Positions 34,759-47,221 are shown, numbered from the stretch's first letter. The stretch is 64,000 nucleotides of DNA from Paraspadella gotoi (GCA_051294375.1 CM119267.1:8953709-9017708), one strand, 5' to 3'. Notes: generated from the sequence alone by a model not told the origin. Made by a program: numbers and translations.

Positions 34759-35436
34759 TCTACCATCTCCTTTTTTCTAATTTTCAAGGCTGACGCTAAG
34801 ACGATAATTTAGATGGAAATTCCTTTATTCCTTTTACGGACGATTCCTGGTTTAAAATACCAATTTGAAAGAAAGGGAAAGGAGAGGGGGGGCATTTTTT
34901 TTCATTCCCTACCCCCCCCCCCAATTTTTTTTTCTTATAAATCGCTTCGAAGAAGAAAAGATTAAATTTCATTACATCCGTATCGGGTAATCGACGGAAG
35001 AAAGGGAAAGGAGAATAGGCGAGAGGAAAGCGGGAGCAAATCTCGCCCTTAATTTACTCCCTTTTTCTTCCTCCTTTCCTTCCCTCCTTCCTTTCTCACG
35101 AGCCCTAAACTTTCCTCCACGGCGTTGCCGCTCCCCCCCCCCCACAGGAGCGTTCGCCTTCTCTCGAGAGACCCTCTGGTCTCTTCTCCTCCCCCTCTCC
35201 CTCCCCGCAACCCGTTTCCCCTCTTCCTTCACCCCCCTCCCCTACGAGCTTGGTTTCTTTGCTACCCCCCCCCACCTATGCATTTTTTCCCGGGCGAAAC
35301 CAGGGCCTCATTAGGCCCCGAGAGCGCCTGACTCCATCTCCGGTGGAAAAGCTCGATGGTGTAGGAGTAGTACAATACGAAATTCGTGTGCAGAAGTATC
35401 TCTCTGCTGTTNNNNNNNNNNNNNNNNNNNNNNNNN

Positions 35437-36021
35437 CCGCCACCGCCGCGCCCCGCTTCCGCCGAGGGGCCGTCAATGTCGAATCGCTCCGGCGCCCGTT
35501 TCTCCACCGGCGGCGGCGCTTTTTTTTTTTTCTTAGTTGAAACGCGTCGGGGCGACGCGAAGGTCCTGCGTTCGAGGCGGGGTCGACCCTCGATCCGAGA
35601 ATTTGCGGTTGCGTCGATGGGCGGTCATTAACCTCGACAGAGGGTGGAAAGAGTGACGGCGGTTGTGAGTGGGAAAAATCAAGATCATCGCACAATAACG
35701 ACTGTGGAATTAGAATCGTCAATTTTCGTATTCAGTTAACTCTTTATAATCAGCGATTTAACTTTGACGCTACCCTTCGATAGCAAGTAACTCGCGAAAG
35801 ATTTAACTGACCTACTCTCGCCTCTTTTCTCCCTCTCTTCTACTTAATCTCCCCATCGTCGTCATCATCATCATCATTATCATCATCCTCCTCTTCCTCC
35901 TCCTCTTCCTCCTCCCCTTCCTCCTCCTAACCCCGGGTTCGACGATTCCCGAGAGAATCTAATGGCATCTCGTTTCGGGGCAGGGCATGGGGGAGAGAGA
36001 AGAGAGAGAGAGAGAGAGAAA

Positions 36022-36059
<38 letters not shown>

Positions 36060-36225
36060 AGAAGAGAGAGAGAGCTTTGGATCTTAATTCTCAAATCCTG
36101 GAATGTGGCTTTCGTTTTGACCCGAAGCGAGTGATTCGAATGCTCGAAACGGGGCCATTCTCGCGAAATGCTAAGGAAACGGGGCCGCCTAGTTTTTTAT
36201 CGCCATTTTTTAAAAAAAAAGTTAA
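35437..36225. repeat. Block A, copy 2
   Basis: Second copy of 27905-28720, starting right after the 25-N gap and passing directly into block B copy 2 at about 36225. Single-base indels break the exon-like frame seen in copy 1. Confidence 0.85.
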
Positions 36226-37760
36226 TTTAATAATTATTAAACGATTAATATAATTAGAAAGCCGTGTCATTGAAAGATTTCTTTTCAGAGTAACTTCATT
36301 ATTAGATATTAAAGAAAAGTAATTAAAGAGGACTTAGAAAAAAGTCGACGTAATTAAATGTCTCTTGGAACAGGAAAACTGATTGTGACAATCAAGAAGG
36401 AGGAAGGGAATGAAAAAAAAAAGTTGAGATAAAGAATCAGATTGAAATTCAAAGATGGAGAGAGAGAGAGAGAGATAGAAGGAGAGAGAGAGAGAGAGAG
36501 AGAGAGAGCAGAGATGAGAGAGAGAGAAGAGAGAAAGAGGAGTGGAGAGAGAGAAGAGAGTAAGAGGTGAGAGTAGAAACGAGGGGATGGAGGATAGAAG
36601 GCCTCTTTCCTTGTGGTACCTATGACGTTATTAACCTTGTTTTGTTTAACGACATTGTCCACCAGCAGAGTCTTAAAGGAGCGCGGGAAAAAAAAAAAGA
36701 GAAAAAACAGAAACTGAAAAAAGAGACTCGGGCGGAAATTAACACCCACCTCTAAGATCTCAATAGTTAGCGCCGAACTGGCCAACGTCTCGTATTAATT
36801 ACTTTTGCTGAGGCGCCCCTAATGATTTTCGCACTTTGATTTTTCCGAAGAATCTTTAGCGTTTCGAGAGGATTCGTTACGGTTACCAGGTTTGGCTTCC
36901 GATCAGTTCGCATCTCTAAAAAAAAATAGAAAAATAAAAACCATTTATTCTCAAGTTTTTTTTTAATCTTGATGTAAATGTCGCCCTCCTTTGTTCGCAG
37001 AATTTCTTTTTCTAGGGCAATTACCGATTCTTAAGAGATTCACGGACGCGGTCCTTCTATTTCCTTTAAGTTCGGGTTCTTTTCCGTCCCTCACCCTATT
37101 GCCCGATCGAACAAAAGCTTCTACCCTACCATCCCTTCTCTCCACATTAGCGCACCTCCGCCCTATTTCTTAACCCCGACCACGACCCCCCCATCTTTTT
37201 TTCCGCCCTCGTCTCCCCTCCCCAACTTTCGCTTTTTCTTCAGGATCGCAATCATGGCTTTTCTCCCAGCCTCGTCTCCTTTTAAACACCATAAAAAGGC
37301 ATCGGGTCTGAATAGGACGCCTTTGTTCCTCTTGGAACAATCTTAACACATCGGAACTACGCTAATGGTTCGAAGCGAGATGGGAGGGAGGGAGGGAGAT
37401 GAGAGAAAAGAGAGAGAAGACGGAGAGAACGATCGACGAGAGAGAGGAGAACGGAGAGATCTCTAGGATGATGAGATGAGAGAGAGAGAGATTGGCGCCT
37501 GGGTCTCCGGGTTGTCGGCGGAAGGGGCGCAGAAAGTAAGAAGAAGGGAAAGTAAAGGAACTACTCTCATATATTATACGTAGGGAGGTGGTTGGCTAAA
37601 GACTCGGCTAGGTTTTCTTTTATTGAAACCCAGAACCAGACAACTGACTTGGAGATTATATTATCATATATATATCTATATATATCGGAGATGAGAGAAT
37701 TGACGAGAAGATAGAGAGCATGAGAGAGAGACTGAGGCAGATGCGGTCAAATCTCTCTCT
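36226..37760. repeat. Block B, copy 2 (noisy, left part)
   Basis: Follows 31570-33000 but with frequent inserted bases, most visible in the degraded (GA)n arrays at 36460-36570 and 37380-37490. This looks like uncorrected long-read sequence. It ends at a 25-N gap (37761-37785). Confidence 0.8.
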
Positions 37761-37785
37761 NNNNNNNNNNNNNNNNNNNNNNNNN

Positions 37786-37818
<33 letters not shown>

Positions 37819-39744
37819 GGGGGATGGAGGAAGAGAGCTCTTTCCTTGTGTACTATGACGTTATTAACCTTGTTTAACGACATTGTCCACCAGAGAGTCT
37901 TAAAGGCGGGGGAAAAAAAAAGAGAAAAACAGAAACTGAGAGAAAGAGAGACTCGGGCGGAAATTAGACACCCACCTACTAAATTCAATTAGTAGCGCCG
38001 AACCTGGCAACGTCTCGTTATTAATTACTTTTGCTGAGGCGCCCTAATGATTTTCGCTTTGATTTTTCCGAAGAATCTTTAGCGTTTCGAGAGATTCGTT
38101 TACGGGTTTACAGGTTTTGCTTCGATCAGTCGCATCTCTAAAAAAATAAAAAATAAAAAACCATTTATTCTCAAGTTTTTTTAATTTTTGATTTAAATGC
38201 GCCTCTTTGTTCGAGAATTTCTTTTCTAGCAATACGATCTTAAGAGATCACGACGCGTTCCTCTATTCCTTAAGTTTCTTCGTCCCCTCTACCCTATGCC
38301 CTCGACTCTACCCTACCTCCCTNNNNNNNNNNNNNNNNNNNNNNNNNNNNNNNNNNNNNNNNNNNNNNNNNNNNNNNNNNNNNNNNNNNNNNNNNNNNNN
38401 NNNNNNNNNNNNNNNNNNNNNNNNNNNNNNNNNNNNNNNNNNNNNNNNNNNNNNNNNNNNNNNNNNNNNNNNNNNNNNNNNNNNNNNNNNNNNNNNNNNN
38501 NNNNNNNNNNNNNNNNNNNNNNNNNNNNNNNNNNNNNNNNNNNNNNNNNNNNNNNNNNNNNNNNNNNNNNNNNNNNNNNNNNNNNNNNNNNNNNNNNNNN
38601 NNNNNNNNNNNNNNNNNNNNNNNNNNNNNNNNNNNNNNNNNNNNNNNNNNNNNNNNNNNNNNNNNNNNNNNNNNNNNNNNNNNNNNNNNNNNNNNNNNNN
38701 NNNNNNNNNNNNNNNNNNNNNNNNNNNNNNNNNNNNNNNNNNNNNNNNNNNNNNNNNNNNNNNNNNNNNNNNNNNNNNNNNNNNNNNNNNNNNNNNNNNN
38801 NNNNNNNNNNNNNNNNNNNNNNNNNNNNNNNNNNNNNNNNNNNNNNNNNNNNNNNNNNNNNNNNNNNNNNNNNNNNNNNNNNNNNNNNNNNNNNNNNNNN
38901 NNNNNNNNNNNNNNNNNNNNNNNNNNNNNNNNNNNNNNNNNNNNNNNNNNNNNNNNNNNNNNNNNNNNNNNNNNNNNNNNNNNNNNNNNNNNNNNNNNNN
39001 NNNNNNNNNNNNNNNNNNNNNNNNNNNNNNNNNNNNNNNNNNNNNNNNNNNNNNNNNNNNNNNNNNNNNNNNNNNNNNNNNNNNNNNNNNNNNNNNNNNN
39101 NNNNNNNNNNNNNNNNNNNNNNNNNNNNNNNNNNNNNNNNNNNNNNNNNNNNNNNNNNNNNNNNNNNNNNNNNNNNNNNNNNNNNNNNNNNNNNNNNNNN
39201 NNNNNNNNNNNNNNNNNNNNNNNNNNNNNNNNNNNNNNNNNNNNNNNNNNNNNNNNNNNNNNNNNNNNNNNNNNNNNNNNNNNNNNNNNNNNNNNNNNNT
39301 AGGTGGAGGAATCAGTGATTAAGTCTGCGATTCGAAATCGAGGCCTCTCAGTCTTGAAATTAGGCGCCCGGCACTCGAGCCTCCCGGCACGCGGCTCTCG
39401 GCGATCCGGCGGCCAAAAGAAGCGCTTGATTAACGACGGCCGGGATAAATCCCGGCGCCGGATGTGAAACGAAGCCTAGTGGAGATGAAATAAATTGTTT
39501 TGAAAAATTTTAAACATAATCATTTTCGTTGGTTTACAGAAAAACTGCCTTTTTTTCATACTTTCGTTTAATTGATACAGATTACATTAAAAAATATTGA
39601 AGTTAAAGAATAAATAAAAAGAAAAGAAAAGAAAGAAATAAAAACTAAAAAATAAAGTTACTTGTTTGAGGGTAACTATGTAAGTATTTAAGTATGTAGA
39701 GTGTTTGGGAGTTATCACAATTGAAGTAACTCAGCAGTTGTTTG

Positions 39745-39808
<64 letters not shown>

Positions 39809-40076
39809 TTTCATGAAAGACTTTAATTTAGTCTCGACTCTCACTTAAGATTAGGAGAAAATTCACTCTGATAAATGGAACGGCGCTCCCGTCGGAAGGC
39901 GACGGAATTGGAAGCGGAGGCAGGAAAGGGGAGAAAAGGAAAGGAAAAGAAAAAAGGAAAGGGAGGAAATTAAGAAAAAGGAAAGGAAAAAGAAAAGGGA
40001 GAGAGCTCGGAGCGAAATAAGGAGGCATCGCGAGGACGAATGCAAAGACTGAATATTTTTCCGGATGGCGGCTTCT

Positions 40077-40151
<75 letters not shown>

Positions 40152-40377
40152 GAGATGTATATCCCTACCGGAAATGAGGTTTGAGGATTGTGAATAGTGC
40201 ATTGTGGATCGAGAGCGAGTCGAAAGTCAGGCCATCGCGCGACCCTTTGGGCAACAGTTTCCAAAGTAAGGCCAACGGACTTTCCGTTTTCCTTCGTTTG
40301 TTTACTTCGAATTCATTTCACAAAAGATCAACTTCTCCAAGGTTTTTCTTCTTACAGTCGCCCGTCTTTCCTTTGAC

Positions 40378-40408
<31 letters not shown>

Positions 40409-41335
40409 NNNNNNNNNNNNNNNNNNNNNNNNNNNNNNNNNNNNNNNNNNNNNNNNNNNNNNNNNNNNNNNNNNNNNNNNNNNNNNNNNNNNNNNNNNNN
40501 NNNNNNNNNNNNNNNNNNNNNNNNNNNNNNNNNNNNNNNNNNNNNNNNNNNNNNNNNNNNNNNNNNNNNNNNNNNNNNNNNNNNNNNNNNNNNNNNNNNN
40601 NNNNNNNNNNNNNNNNNNNNNNNNNNNNNNNNNNNNNNNNNNNNNNNNNNNNNNNNNNNNNNNNNNNNNNNNNNNNNNNNNNNNNNNNNNNNNNNNNNNN
40701 NNNNNNNNNNNNNNNNNNNNNNNNNNNNNNNNNNNNNNNNNNNNNNNNNNNNNNNNTCCTTTTTTTTTAATTTTCCAGGCTGACGTCTTAAGAGAGTAAT
40801 TTGATGGAAATTCCTTTATTTCCTTTTACGACGATTCCTTTGGTTTAAAACCAATTTGAAGAAAGGAAAGAGGAGGGGGGGGATTTTTTTTTCATTCCCT
40901 ACCCCCCCCCCAATTTTTTTTTTTATAAATCGCCTTCGAAGAAGAAAGAAAATTTCATTACATCCGTCGGTTAATCGACGGTAAGAAAGGGAAAGGAGAA
41001 TAGGCGGTAGAGGAAAGCGGGAGCAAATTCGCTCCTTAATTTCTCCCTTTTTCTTCCTTCCTTCCTTCCTTCCTTCCTTTCTCANNNNNNNNNNNNNNNN
41101 NNNNNNNNNNNNNNNNNNNNNNNNNNNNNNNNNNNNNNNNNNNNNNNNNNNNNNNNNNNNNNNNNNNNNNNNNNNNNNNNNNNNNNNNNNNNNNNNNNNN
41201 NNNNNNNNNNNNNNNNNNNNNNNNNNNNNNNNNNNNNNNNNNNNNNNNNCAGGCCTCATTAAGGCCCCGAGCGCTCGACTCCATCTCCCGGGGGAAAAGC
41301 TCGATGGGTTAAGTAATTACAATTTACAAGATTTC
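37786..41335. repeat. Block B, copy 3
   Basis: Begins in a (GA)n array equivalent to about 31920 and follows block B to its right end. N gaps at 38323-39299, 40409-40756 and 41085-41249 fall on positions that are microsatellites in copy 1. It is cleaner than copy 2 and runs into block C. Confidence 0.85.
38323..39299. other. 977-N assembly gap
   Basis: Largest gap in the window. By comparison with copy 1 it should hold about 32450-33255: a pyrimidine-rich stretch, three microsatellites and the acceptor of the candidate terminal exon. Confidence 0.8.
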
Positions 41336-41768
41336 GTTCCAGAAGATGAGACTCTGCCTTTTTTCATTCCTTCGTCACCTCAGCCGGCCTCCTCCTGATG
41401 CTCCAGATCCTCTTCCTCTTCCTTCTGCTCCTCCTCCTCTTCCTCCTCCTCGCGCCACTCCCTTTTTTTTTTTCCTTCTCCCGATTTTCATCTTTGAGTT
41501 TGACTCGTTATTATTTGCTATTTTTAGCCCCAATTTTGCTTCCTCCATTTAGTTTTCTTTTATTTTCTGTGTTTACATTTTTTTATTTCTTATCTTTAAA
41601 TCTATTTTTGGATAAAAAAAATAGGAATATAATTCACCAATGAGTTGCAAGACGCCGCATCAGTCTAATTTTAGTCTCTTCATCCGTTGACGATAATTCG
41701 CAGAGTGAAAAAATTCGAAGTTTCAATTTTTTTCCCTTCGCAGGAGTGATTTACTTTTCTGAATCCAG

Positions 41769-41858
41769 ATGACGAAAGTCAGCCGTAAATGTAACAAGGG
41801 TGGCTGGAAAGCAGAAGAACTTCTAAAGAAACCTCAGAAACTGAGAAACAAACTTTAA
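41769..41858 (+). CDS. Small basic ORF, possible last exon
   Basis: ATG directly after a CAG (ATCCAG at 41763-41768) opens 29 codons to TAA: MTKVSRKCNKGGWKAEELLK and a basic end, KPQKLRNKL. It is the only open frame from that AG. It is unlike the translated microsatellites around it, and the DNA is well kept in the copy at 50640-50740 apart from indels. It could be a short last exon; no poly(A) signal is close. Confidence 0.3.
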   Translation: MTKVSRKCNKGGWKAEELLKKPQKLRNKL

Positions 41859-42303
41859 ACTAAAAACTTTAATTAATATAACAATGTAACATATATTTTT
41901 CTTTATCATGTCAGAAACGAAGGTATATTTACATCATATTCTAGTTCTATGTACAAATGAAAAAAAGAGCTACAGATGGGTGACGAGAGATGATCAAAAA
42001 AAAAGAGCAAGAGATGTAGTGCGGGTTAGGAGGTCCGTCGGAAAAAAAAGGGGGCGGAGGTCTGAGAAGGATATTCCCTCCTGAGTTCTGAAAGCCAGAC
42101 GCTTAATGGATCAACCGATTCCGGCAAAAGAAAAAAAAAAGAAGAAAAAGTTAAGGAAAAGTTAAGGAAAAGTTAAGGAAAAAATAAGGGAAAAAAAACC
42201 TTCTTCCGTCGACAAAAGAAGTTTCCCGTCGAAGAAAAAAAAATGCAAACTTTTTTCTCTCTATTTTAAAAAAATTGCGTTTGAATTTTGAGAAAATGGT
42301 TAA

Positions 42304-42400
42304 TCTGTGAGCCGATCGGGAAATGAGAGTCGCGGGGCAAGTGATACTAAATCTATGAGCCGATCGGGAAATGGGGAATCGCGGGGCTCGTGATACTAAA
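42304..42400. repeat. Two tandem 48-49 bp units with GAGCCGATCGGGAAAT
   Basis: Units 42304-42351 and 42352-42400 share GAGCCGATCGGGAAATG, TCGCGGGGC and GTGATACTAAATCT. Both units are kept in the copy at about 51219-51325. Confidence 0.8.
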
Positions 42401-42617
42401 TCTAAAATGGAAGACTGAATAATTTCTAAACGGATTTGTTGATATAAATCTAAAAAGCTATTTACCCATGCGAAAGACGATTAAGTGACTCTCGTATCCT
42501 TTCTCTCTCTCTCTCTCTATCTCGTTTTCCCTCTGGTCACTGTCTCTCTCTCACTCTCTCTTTCTCCAACTAGCCGACGCCGCTCCTCGTATTCACTCGC
42601 TCCTCTCAGACGACGAG

Positions 42618-42658
<41 letters not shown>

Positions 42659-43013
42659 GGCCTGATCTCGTCACATTTCTGCTAATTACGCGAGAGATAT
42701 TCATCCTTTTTTTATTCTCTCTGCGATCTCATTTGCATATCCATCTATGACGAGATCACATAAATGTTTTTAATCATGTTTTTAATCATCTTTCTTTTTT
42801 TTTTCTCTCTGTCGCCTGTCGTCGTGAAGGGTGGAGAGACGTGAGAGCGAGTGTTTAAAAAAGTTAAATAAAGATTATAATTCGCTTTCTGCCATTTTAG
42901 TAAAAACAGGATTTTTTATTTTAATAAATTTAAGAATCAACTCATTACCGCAACTGTCCCTTATTTAAAAAGGTTCTGTATGCGTTTATATAAATCGGAA
43001 TTTTTGTTTCCAC

Positions 43014-43191
<178 letters not shown>

Positions 43192-43697
43192 CAGCCGCAC
43201 ACGTACATGACCTATTCTGCTTCTTAAGCCGAGAAACTCTTTGCCCGCCTTAACTTTCATTTTCTTTTGTTCTTTACGCGCTTTGAGGTCTCTTGCAAGC
43301 TGCGACAAGCCATTCTCTTCTCTCCACTCTCTTCTTCTCTCTCTCTGCTCCCTCCCTTCCCTCCCTCCCTCCCTGCACATCCCGTGACGCTCTTCTTCTC
43401 TTTGTTTTCTTTACACCTCGTATCCCTGTACCACTATTTGAAAATCCCCGATTCTCTTTTCTTCCTTTCCTTCCTGCTGGAAATCTAAGATGATTCGTTA
43501 ACACCCATTTCTCGATTCATTTACATGAATAACTTTTCATATTATTTAGAGAAGAATAACGGAGAAAAGCGCAAAGAAGAAAGGCGACTCTGCCAAGTAA
43601 TCCGCGAAACTTGCCTGGACCGCGACAGAACGACGACCCCGACGACCTGCAGCAGAGAGTCTGTTAAAAGCGACCAGGATGACCACCTATCCTCTGA

Positions 43698-44048
43698 GAA
43701 GCCCGCCTCTCTCAAGAAATCGCAAAAAGCCGAGGCCGCCCACTTGGAAAAGGACTACTGTCAGCCAAGAAGCCAGGAAGTTTATGTGGTCCGACTGATC
43801 ATGATGTGCCTGAGAACGTAACAGAGAAAGTCCCAATGAAAAAGAAACGTTCACAACTACTGAAACGGTATCCAGAATCAGTAGACCATAATGCAAGAAG
43901 CCTCAAAAAAAGAGCAAAAAAAGTTACAAAATGGAACTATTTAGAAAGAGTGAGAGCTCTCGAATGGCACAACGACGACAAAATGACGAGCGAAGAGAAT
44001 AAAAAAGCTGGTGAAAAGACTACGCGCACTGAGTGGAAAAATTTCTAG
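43698..44048 (+). CDS. Basic, Lys-rich ORF with an AT-hook-like motif
   Basis: A frame opens after TGA at 43695-43697 and runs 116 codons to TAG at 44046-44048; the first ATG is at 43836 (70 codons). It contains KSRGRPLGKG, which resembles an AT-hook core (GRP flanked by basic residues). Lys-rich stretches follow (MKKKRSQLLKRYPESVDHNA, then KKRAKKVTKWNYLERVRALE). The codon mix is not microsatellite-like. Its DNA is related to the poly-Asp region at 46190-46400, which shares CAATGAAAAAGAA, CACAACTACT and ACTCTTTACTGAGGCAA. A decayed gene or transposon remnant is as likely as an active exon. Confidence 0.35.
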   Translation, partial: EARLSQEIAKSRGRPLGKGLLSAKKPGSLCGPTDHDVPENVTEKVPMKKKRSQLLKRYPESVDHNARSLKKRAKKVTKWNYLERVRALEWHNDDKMTSEENKKAGEKTTRTEWKNF

Positions 44049-44839
44049 GTAAAAGAGATTGTTCACACTCTTTACTGAGGCAACGATGGACACCCCTGAG
44101 ACCAACATACATCTCTCTGTTTGTTATTGTGCACTTAGCCTAGAATGATCTTAGTGAGCATTTAGAAGTAGAATCTCCTATAACCTAGGTACAAGAACTA
44201 GTATTTGCAGTAAGTTCAGTCGATCCGTACTCTGTAATATCTTGGATACCTCAGTGATTGTGAGAGATCCTCTTACAAGTATTCTCAGCTGTAGCAGTAG
44301 GCTCTCACTGCATATCATACCCAGCGAGCAGATGTATAAATTACATTCTGAGCGAACATCCTCTCCGTTAAAACATATTACAGTTTACAAGCTCTGTTGC
44401 GCGCACAAAAATCTCACCTATCTGCTCAGTACTCGTGGAAATACTCCCTCTTCGTACTCCGTACTCATCCTGCTCTCCTCCTCCTCTCTCTCGTCCTCTC
44501 TCCTCCTCCCTCCTCTCTCTCTCCTCTCTCCTCCCTCTGCATAACACTATTACACAATGCGCACAGCAGTCAATACAGACATCTCCATACATTATCGAGC
44601 GAGAAAGTCCGCTCGGTTGTTCTCCTTCGCTCCGGATTTTCGATTGTTATCGGTTTGGCATGTCTTGCTCCTTCCCCGGAATCTTACGTAGTGTCTAGTC
44701 GTCTTTTGTAGTTCTCCTGTATAACATTCGGATTTTCTCTCATCCTCGATAACGGTCCCAGAGGGATTATCGTGTTCTTTCCTGGTTTTCCGCCGTTGGG
44801 CCCGGAAAAGAGAGATAGAGAGAGATCAAAATTGTGAGA
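44049..44839. other. Unique stretch, no gene seen
   Basis: It carries CTCTTTACTGAGGCAACGATGGACACCC (in pieces shared with 46340-46400), then mixed DNA and a (CT)-rich part at 44470-44540. No supported exon. Confidence 0.5.
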
Positions 44840-45430
44840 CGGTGATGGGGAGACGTAGCACGCGACCGGATTGGCGAGAGCAGGTGAGGCAACGAGAATA
44901 GGCGTTGAGAGGAGAGAGAGAGAGGGCTGGGGAAGCTTATGAAAGCTGAACAGAGGTGGGGGAAGAGTGCTGTGAAAGCGGGTGGAATGGGAATTTACGG
45001 CGTGACAAGGGGAATCCGCGCTTTGTGAGTCGGGGAGGAGGTTGACTTCAGGGTTGACGAAGCGACCGAGCGACGTCGTAAGGAGGCGCGGCTGTTCGTG
45101 GCCCTTTACGGCGGCCGGTGTCGGACGCGAGACAGGTGGCCTCGCGCTGAATGTTAGAGACAGATTGCGTCGTAAGGAATATGGTGTGTGTTCCAGTTGT
45201 GTTTTTGTGTGCGCTGGCGATTAAGGGGATTACGAAGACGAAGACGACGACGACGAGCGACGAAGAAGAAGAAAAATAGACATCCTGAAAAACAAAATTT
45301 AACTTCTCACCCAAACAAAAGAAGTGCCTTCCCTTCGCAACTGGCGAACTGGGTGAACTGAAAGCGCAACTTTGACCGACGCCCTGTGGTCCGTAAATGA
45401 GGCTGTCTGCGAGTTTGCGCCGCACAAAAA
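44840..45430 (+). repeat. Dispersed repeat, inverted match to 25300-25960
   Basis: Plus-strand copy of the repeat described at 25300. A short ORF (45042-45224) has slight resemblance to part of the - strand ORF there (both contain PSDV followed by a basic, Ala/Gly-rich stretch), but frames are not kept throughout. Confidence 0.7.
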
Positions 45431-45669
45431 TGCTCGTAAATAACTAGCTCACGAAGATAAGAGAATTTTTGGTCAGTCCACCGGCTGACTACTGGCCTGC
45501 CCGCATCTCGGAATTCCCGTGCCTATTTCTTTTGTTTAACCTTCAGACAACCACACGGTATTTTTTTGACCCCCAGTGGTACCCAAGCAAAACAAGCATA
45601 GAAATTTTTAACCACTCTCAATATGCCTCTGCCTTTTGACACATTCCTCCGAATTCCTGTCTCGCACAG

Positions 45670-45945
45670 GTACAACAGAACCACCATCCCGACCTTATGC
45701 CATCGGGTGCCAATATGTGCAAACATTATGCTGCTCTCTCAGCCTCAACACCGAACCCTTCGCTCCGCATCCGTCCCGACCCAACCCACTCTCTCGTCTG
45801 CACCTACCATTTCGTTCCGCCCAGACCCAAACAACTTATGCAGTCTGTGATCCGAGTCTTCCTCTTCGCGCGCTCCCATAAGACAAAGAATTGTCCTTCT
45901 GGGCTCCTCACCTCTAATATATTAGTGCGCGAAGACAAACACTAA
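45670..45945 (+). CDS. Candidate terminal exon followed by AATAAA
   Basis: An acceptor (GTCTCGCACAG, ending 45669) opens a frame of 91 codons to TAA (45943-45945). AATAAA starts two bases after the stop. Codons are C-rich at the third position. The product reads VQQNHHPDLMPSGANMCKHY, then a Ser/Pro-rich part, then CTYHFVPPRPKQLMQSVIRV and a basic, polar end with VREDKH. If it is a complete small ORF, ATG at 45697 gives 82 codons. Two other frames are also open for much of the length, which lowers confidence. No family is recognised. It lies in the segment missing from the second copy of the locus. Confidence 0.4.
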   Translation, partial: VQQNHHPDLMPSGANMCKHYAALSASTPNPSLRIRPDPTHSLVCTYHFVPPRPKQLMQSVIRVFLFARSHKTKNCPSGLLTSNILVREDKH

Positions 45946-45946
45946 T

Positions 45947-45952
45947 AATAAA
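45947..45952 (+). terminator. Poly(A) signal AATAAA
   Basis: Canonical signal immediately after the TAA at 45943-45945, with T-rich DNA following. Confidence 0.4.
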
Positions 45953-46077
45953 GTTTTCTTTGGCCTTTTTCTCTCTCCCTTTCATCCTGCCCATAACTTG
46001 CGCGACCGCGAGAGTTAACTTCTCTCCTCCCTNNNNNNNNNNNNNNNNNNNNNNNNNAACCCATTCTTCATTTCTAA

Positions 46078-46112
46078 TCTTTTTTTCGACGCGAGGCTCT
46101 GAGTCGCGAATT

Positions 46113-46143
<31 letters not shown>

Positions 46144-46218
46144 GATGACGACGACGACGACGACGACGAAGACACTTCAGAAGAAGAATTTATTGCGACT
46201 GATGAAAAAGGTCAATGA
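46078..46218 (+). CDS. Short acidic ORF with a poly-Asp run
   Basis: A 46-codon frame opens after TAA (46075-46077). It reads basic at first (SFFRREALSREF), then a (GAC)n-encoded Asp run, then EDTSEEEFIATDEKGQ and TGA. The end looks like real coding sequence rather than pure repeat. The copy at 52390-52540 is broken by many inserted bases. It could be the acidic end of an exon. Confidence 0.3.
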
Positions 46219-46582
46219 AAAAGAACGTCACAACTACTAAGACGTCCATATTGAAGATAAGAAAATGACTTTAAAAATGACGATGGCAACGACGACAATG
46301 ACGACGAAAAAAACTGTGAAACTACGCCCTGTAAAATTCTTAAAATTCAACTCTTTACTGAGGCAAACATGGACACCCTGAACCAACATCATCTCTCTTT
46401 TATTTCCTTTATATCTTATCATTAGTAACTCCTATTAATAGGTCAACTAGTATTCGTAATCATCTCTCTCTTATTTGATACCTCGTTTTTCCTTCTTCAA
46501 TATTCTACTCTCGCTCTACTCCGAGTTTATTCATTCAGGCGACTCTCGTTTTTCGGTTTCAATTTTTGACAATCTACCTTCC

Positions 46583-46704
<122 letters not shown>

Positions 46705-46876
46705 CTTTCACAATCCCGGCGTCTCGCTCTCCATCTTTCGCGAATCCGACGTTTCTCCTTCGCTCCGTCGACTTTCTTCCTCCTTCCGAATTTCTTTCCT
46801 TTTTTTTTTTCTTTCTTCTTTTTCTCCGACGTCAGGATTTCGCTTCACGGTTTTCCGCCGTGTCAAATCGTGAGAC

Positions 46877-47221
46877 GTGGGCGTGACGCGCCGTGGCGAA
46901 GCGTGGCAAGAGAATGGCGTTGTGAGGAATGGCACGGTAAGGAATGGTAGGGTTTGCGCGGTGGCGGGGCGTTGGAAAGTCAGCGATGGTGACCACGACT
47001 GGATTTGGGTTTTTTTTTTAAAGCAAAGATGGTGGACAGTGGAAAGCAGACAGCTTCACAGCCGACAACCTCGTAAGGCGACAGCCGACAAAATTTGTTG
47101 GGAATTGAACAGCTGTCAGTCACGACTCGTCGACGCCAACCTTCGCCTACCAAGCCGGGAAAAAAATTGCAGGGAGTTTCTTCCCGAGCAGAATTGCTTC
47201 TGGCGTAAAAAAAGAAAAAAA
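46877..47221 (+). CDS. Unsupported but protein-like ORF
   Basis: A frame of 115 codons without ATG runs to the 259-N gap. It is rich in Arg, Trp and Gln (KQRWWTVESRQLHSRQPRKA, then CWELNSCQSRLVDANLRLPS). Only one strand and one frame is open over this length. The second copy (53150-53540) has many indels and cannot test it. No start or splice site was identified. Confidence 0.2.

Larger units (their letters stand above)
31570..35411. repeat. Block B, copy 1
   Basis: The most complete version of a 3.8-kb block, repeated at 36225-37760 (noisy, left part), 37786-41335 (with N gaps), and 48910-50160 (right part only). It contains several (GA)n/(CT)n arrays (31838-31940, 32692-32772, 32950-33015, 33724-33788, 34070-34142, 34678-34762) and a candidate terminal exon at 33247. 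It ends at a 25-N gap (35412-35436). Confidence 0.85.

Noticed and set aside
38207-39322. ORFs of 340-371 codons
   Set aside because: Almost entirely N; the frame exists only because the gap has no stops.
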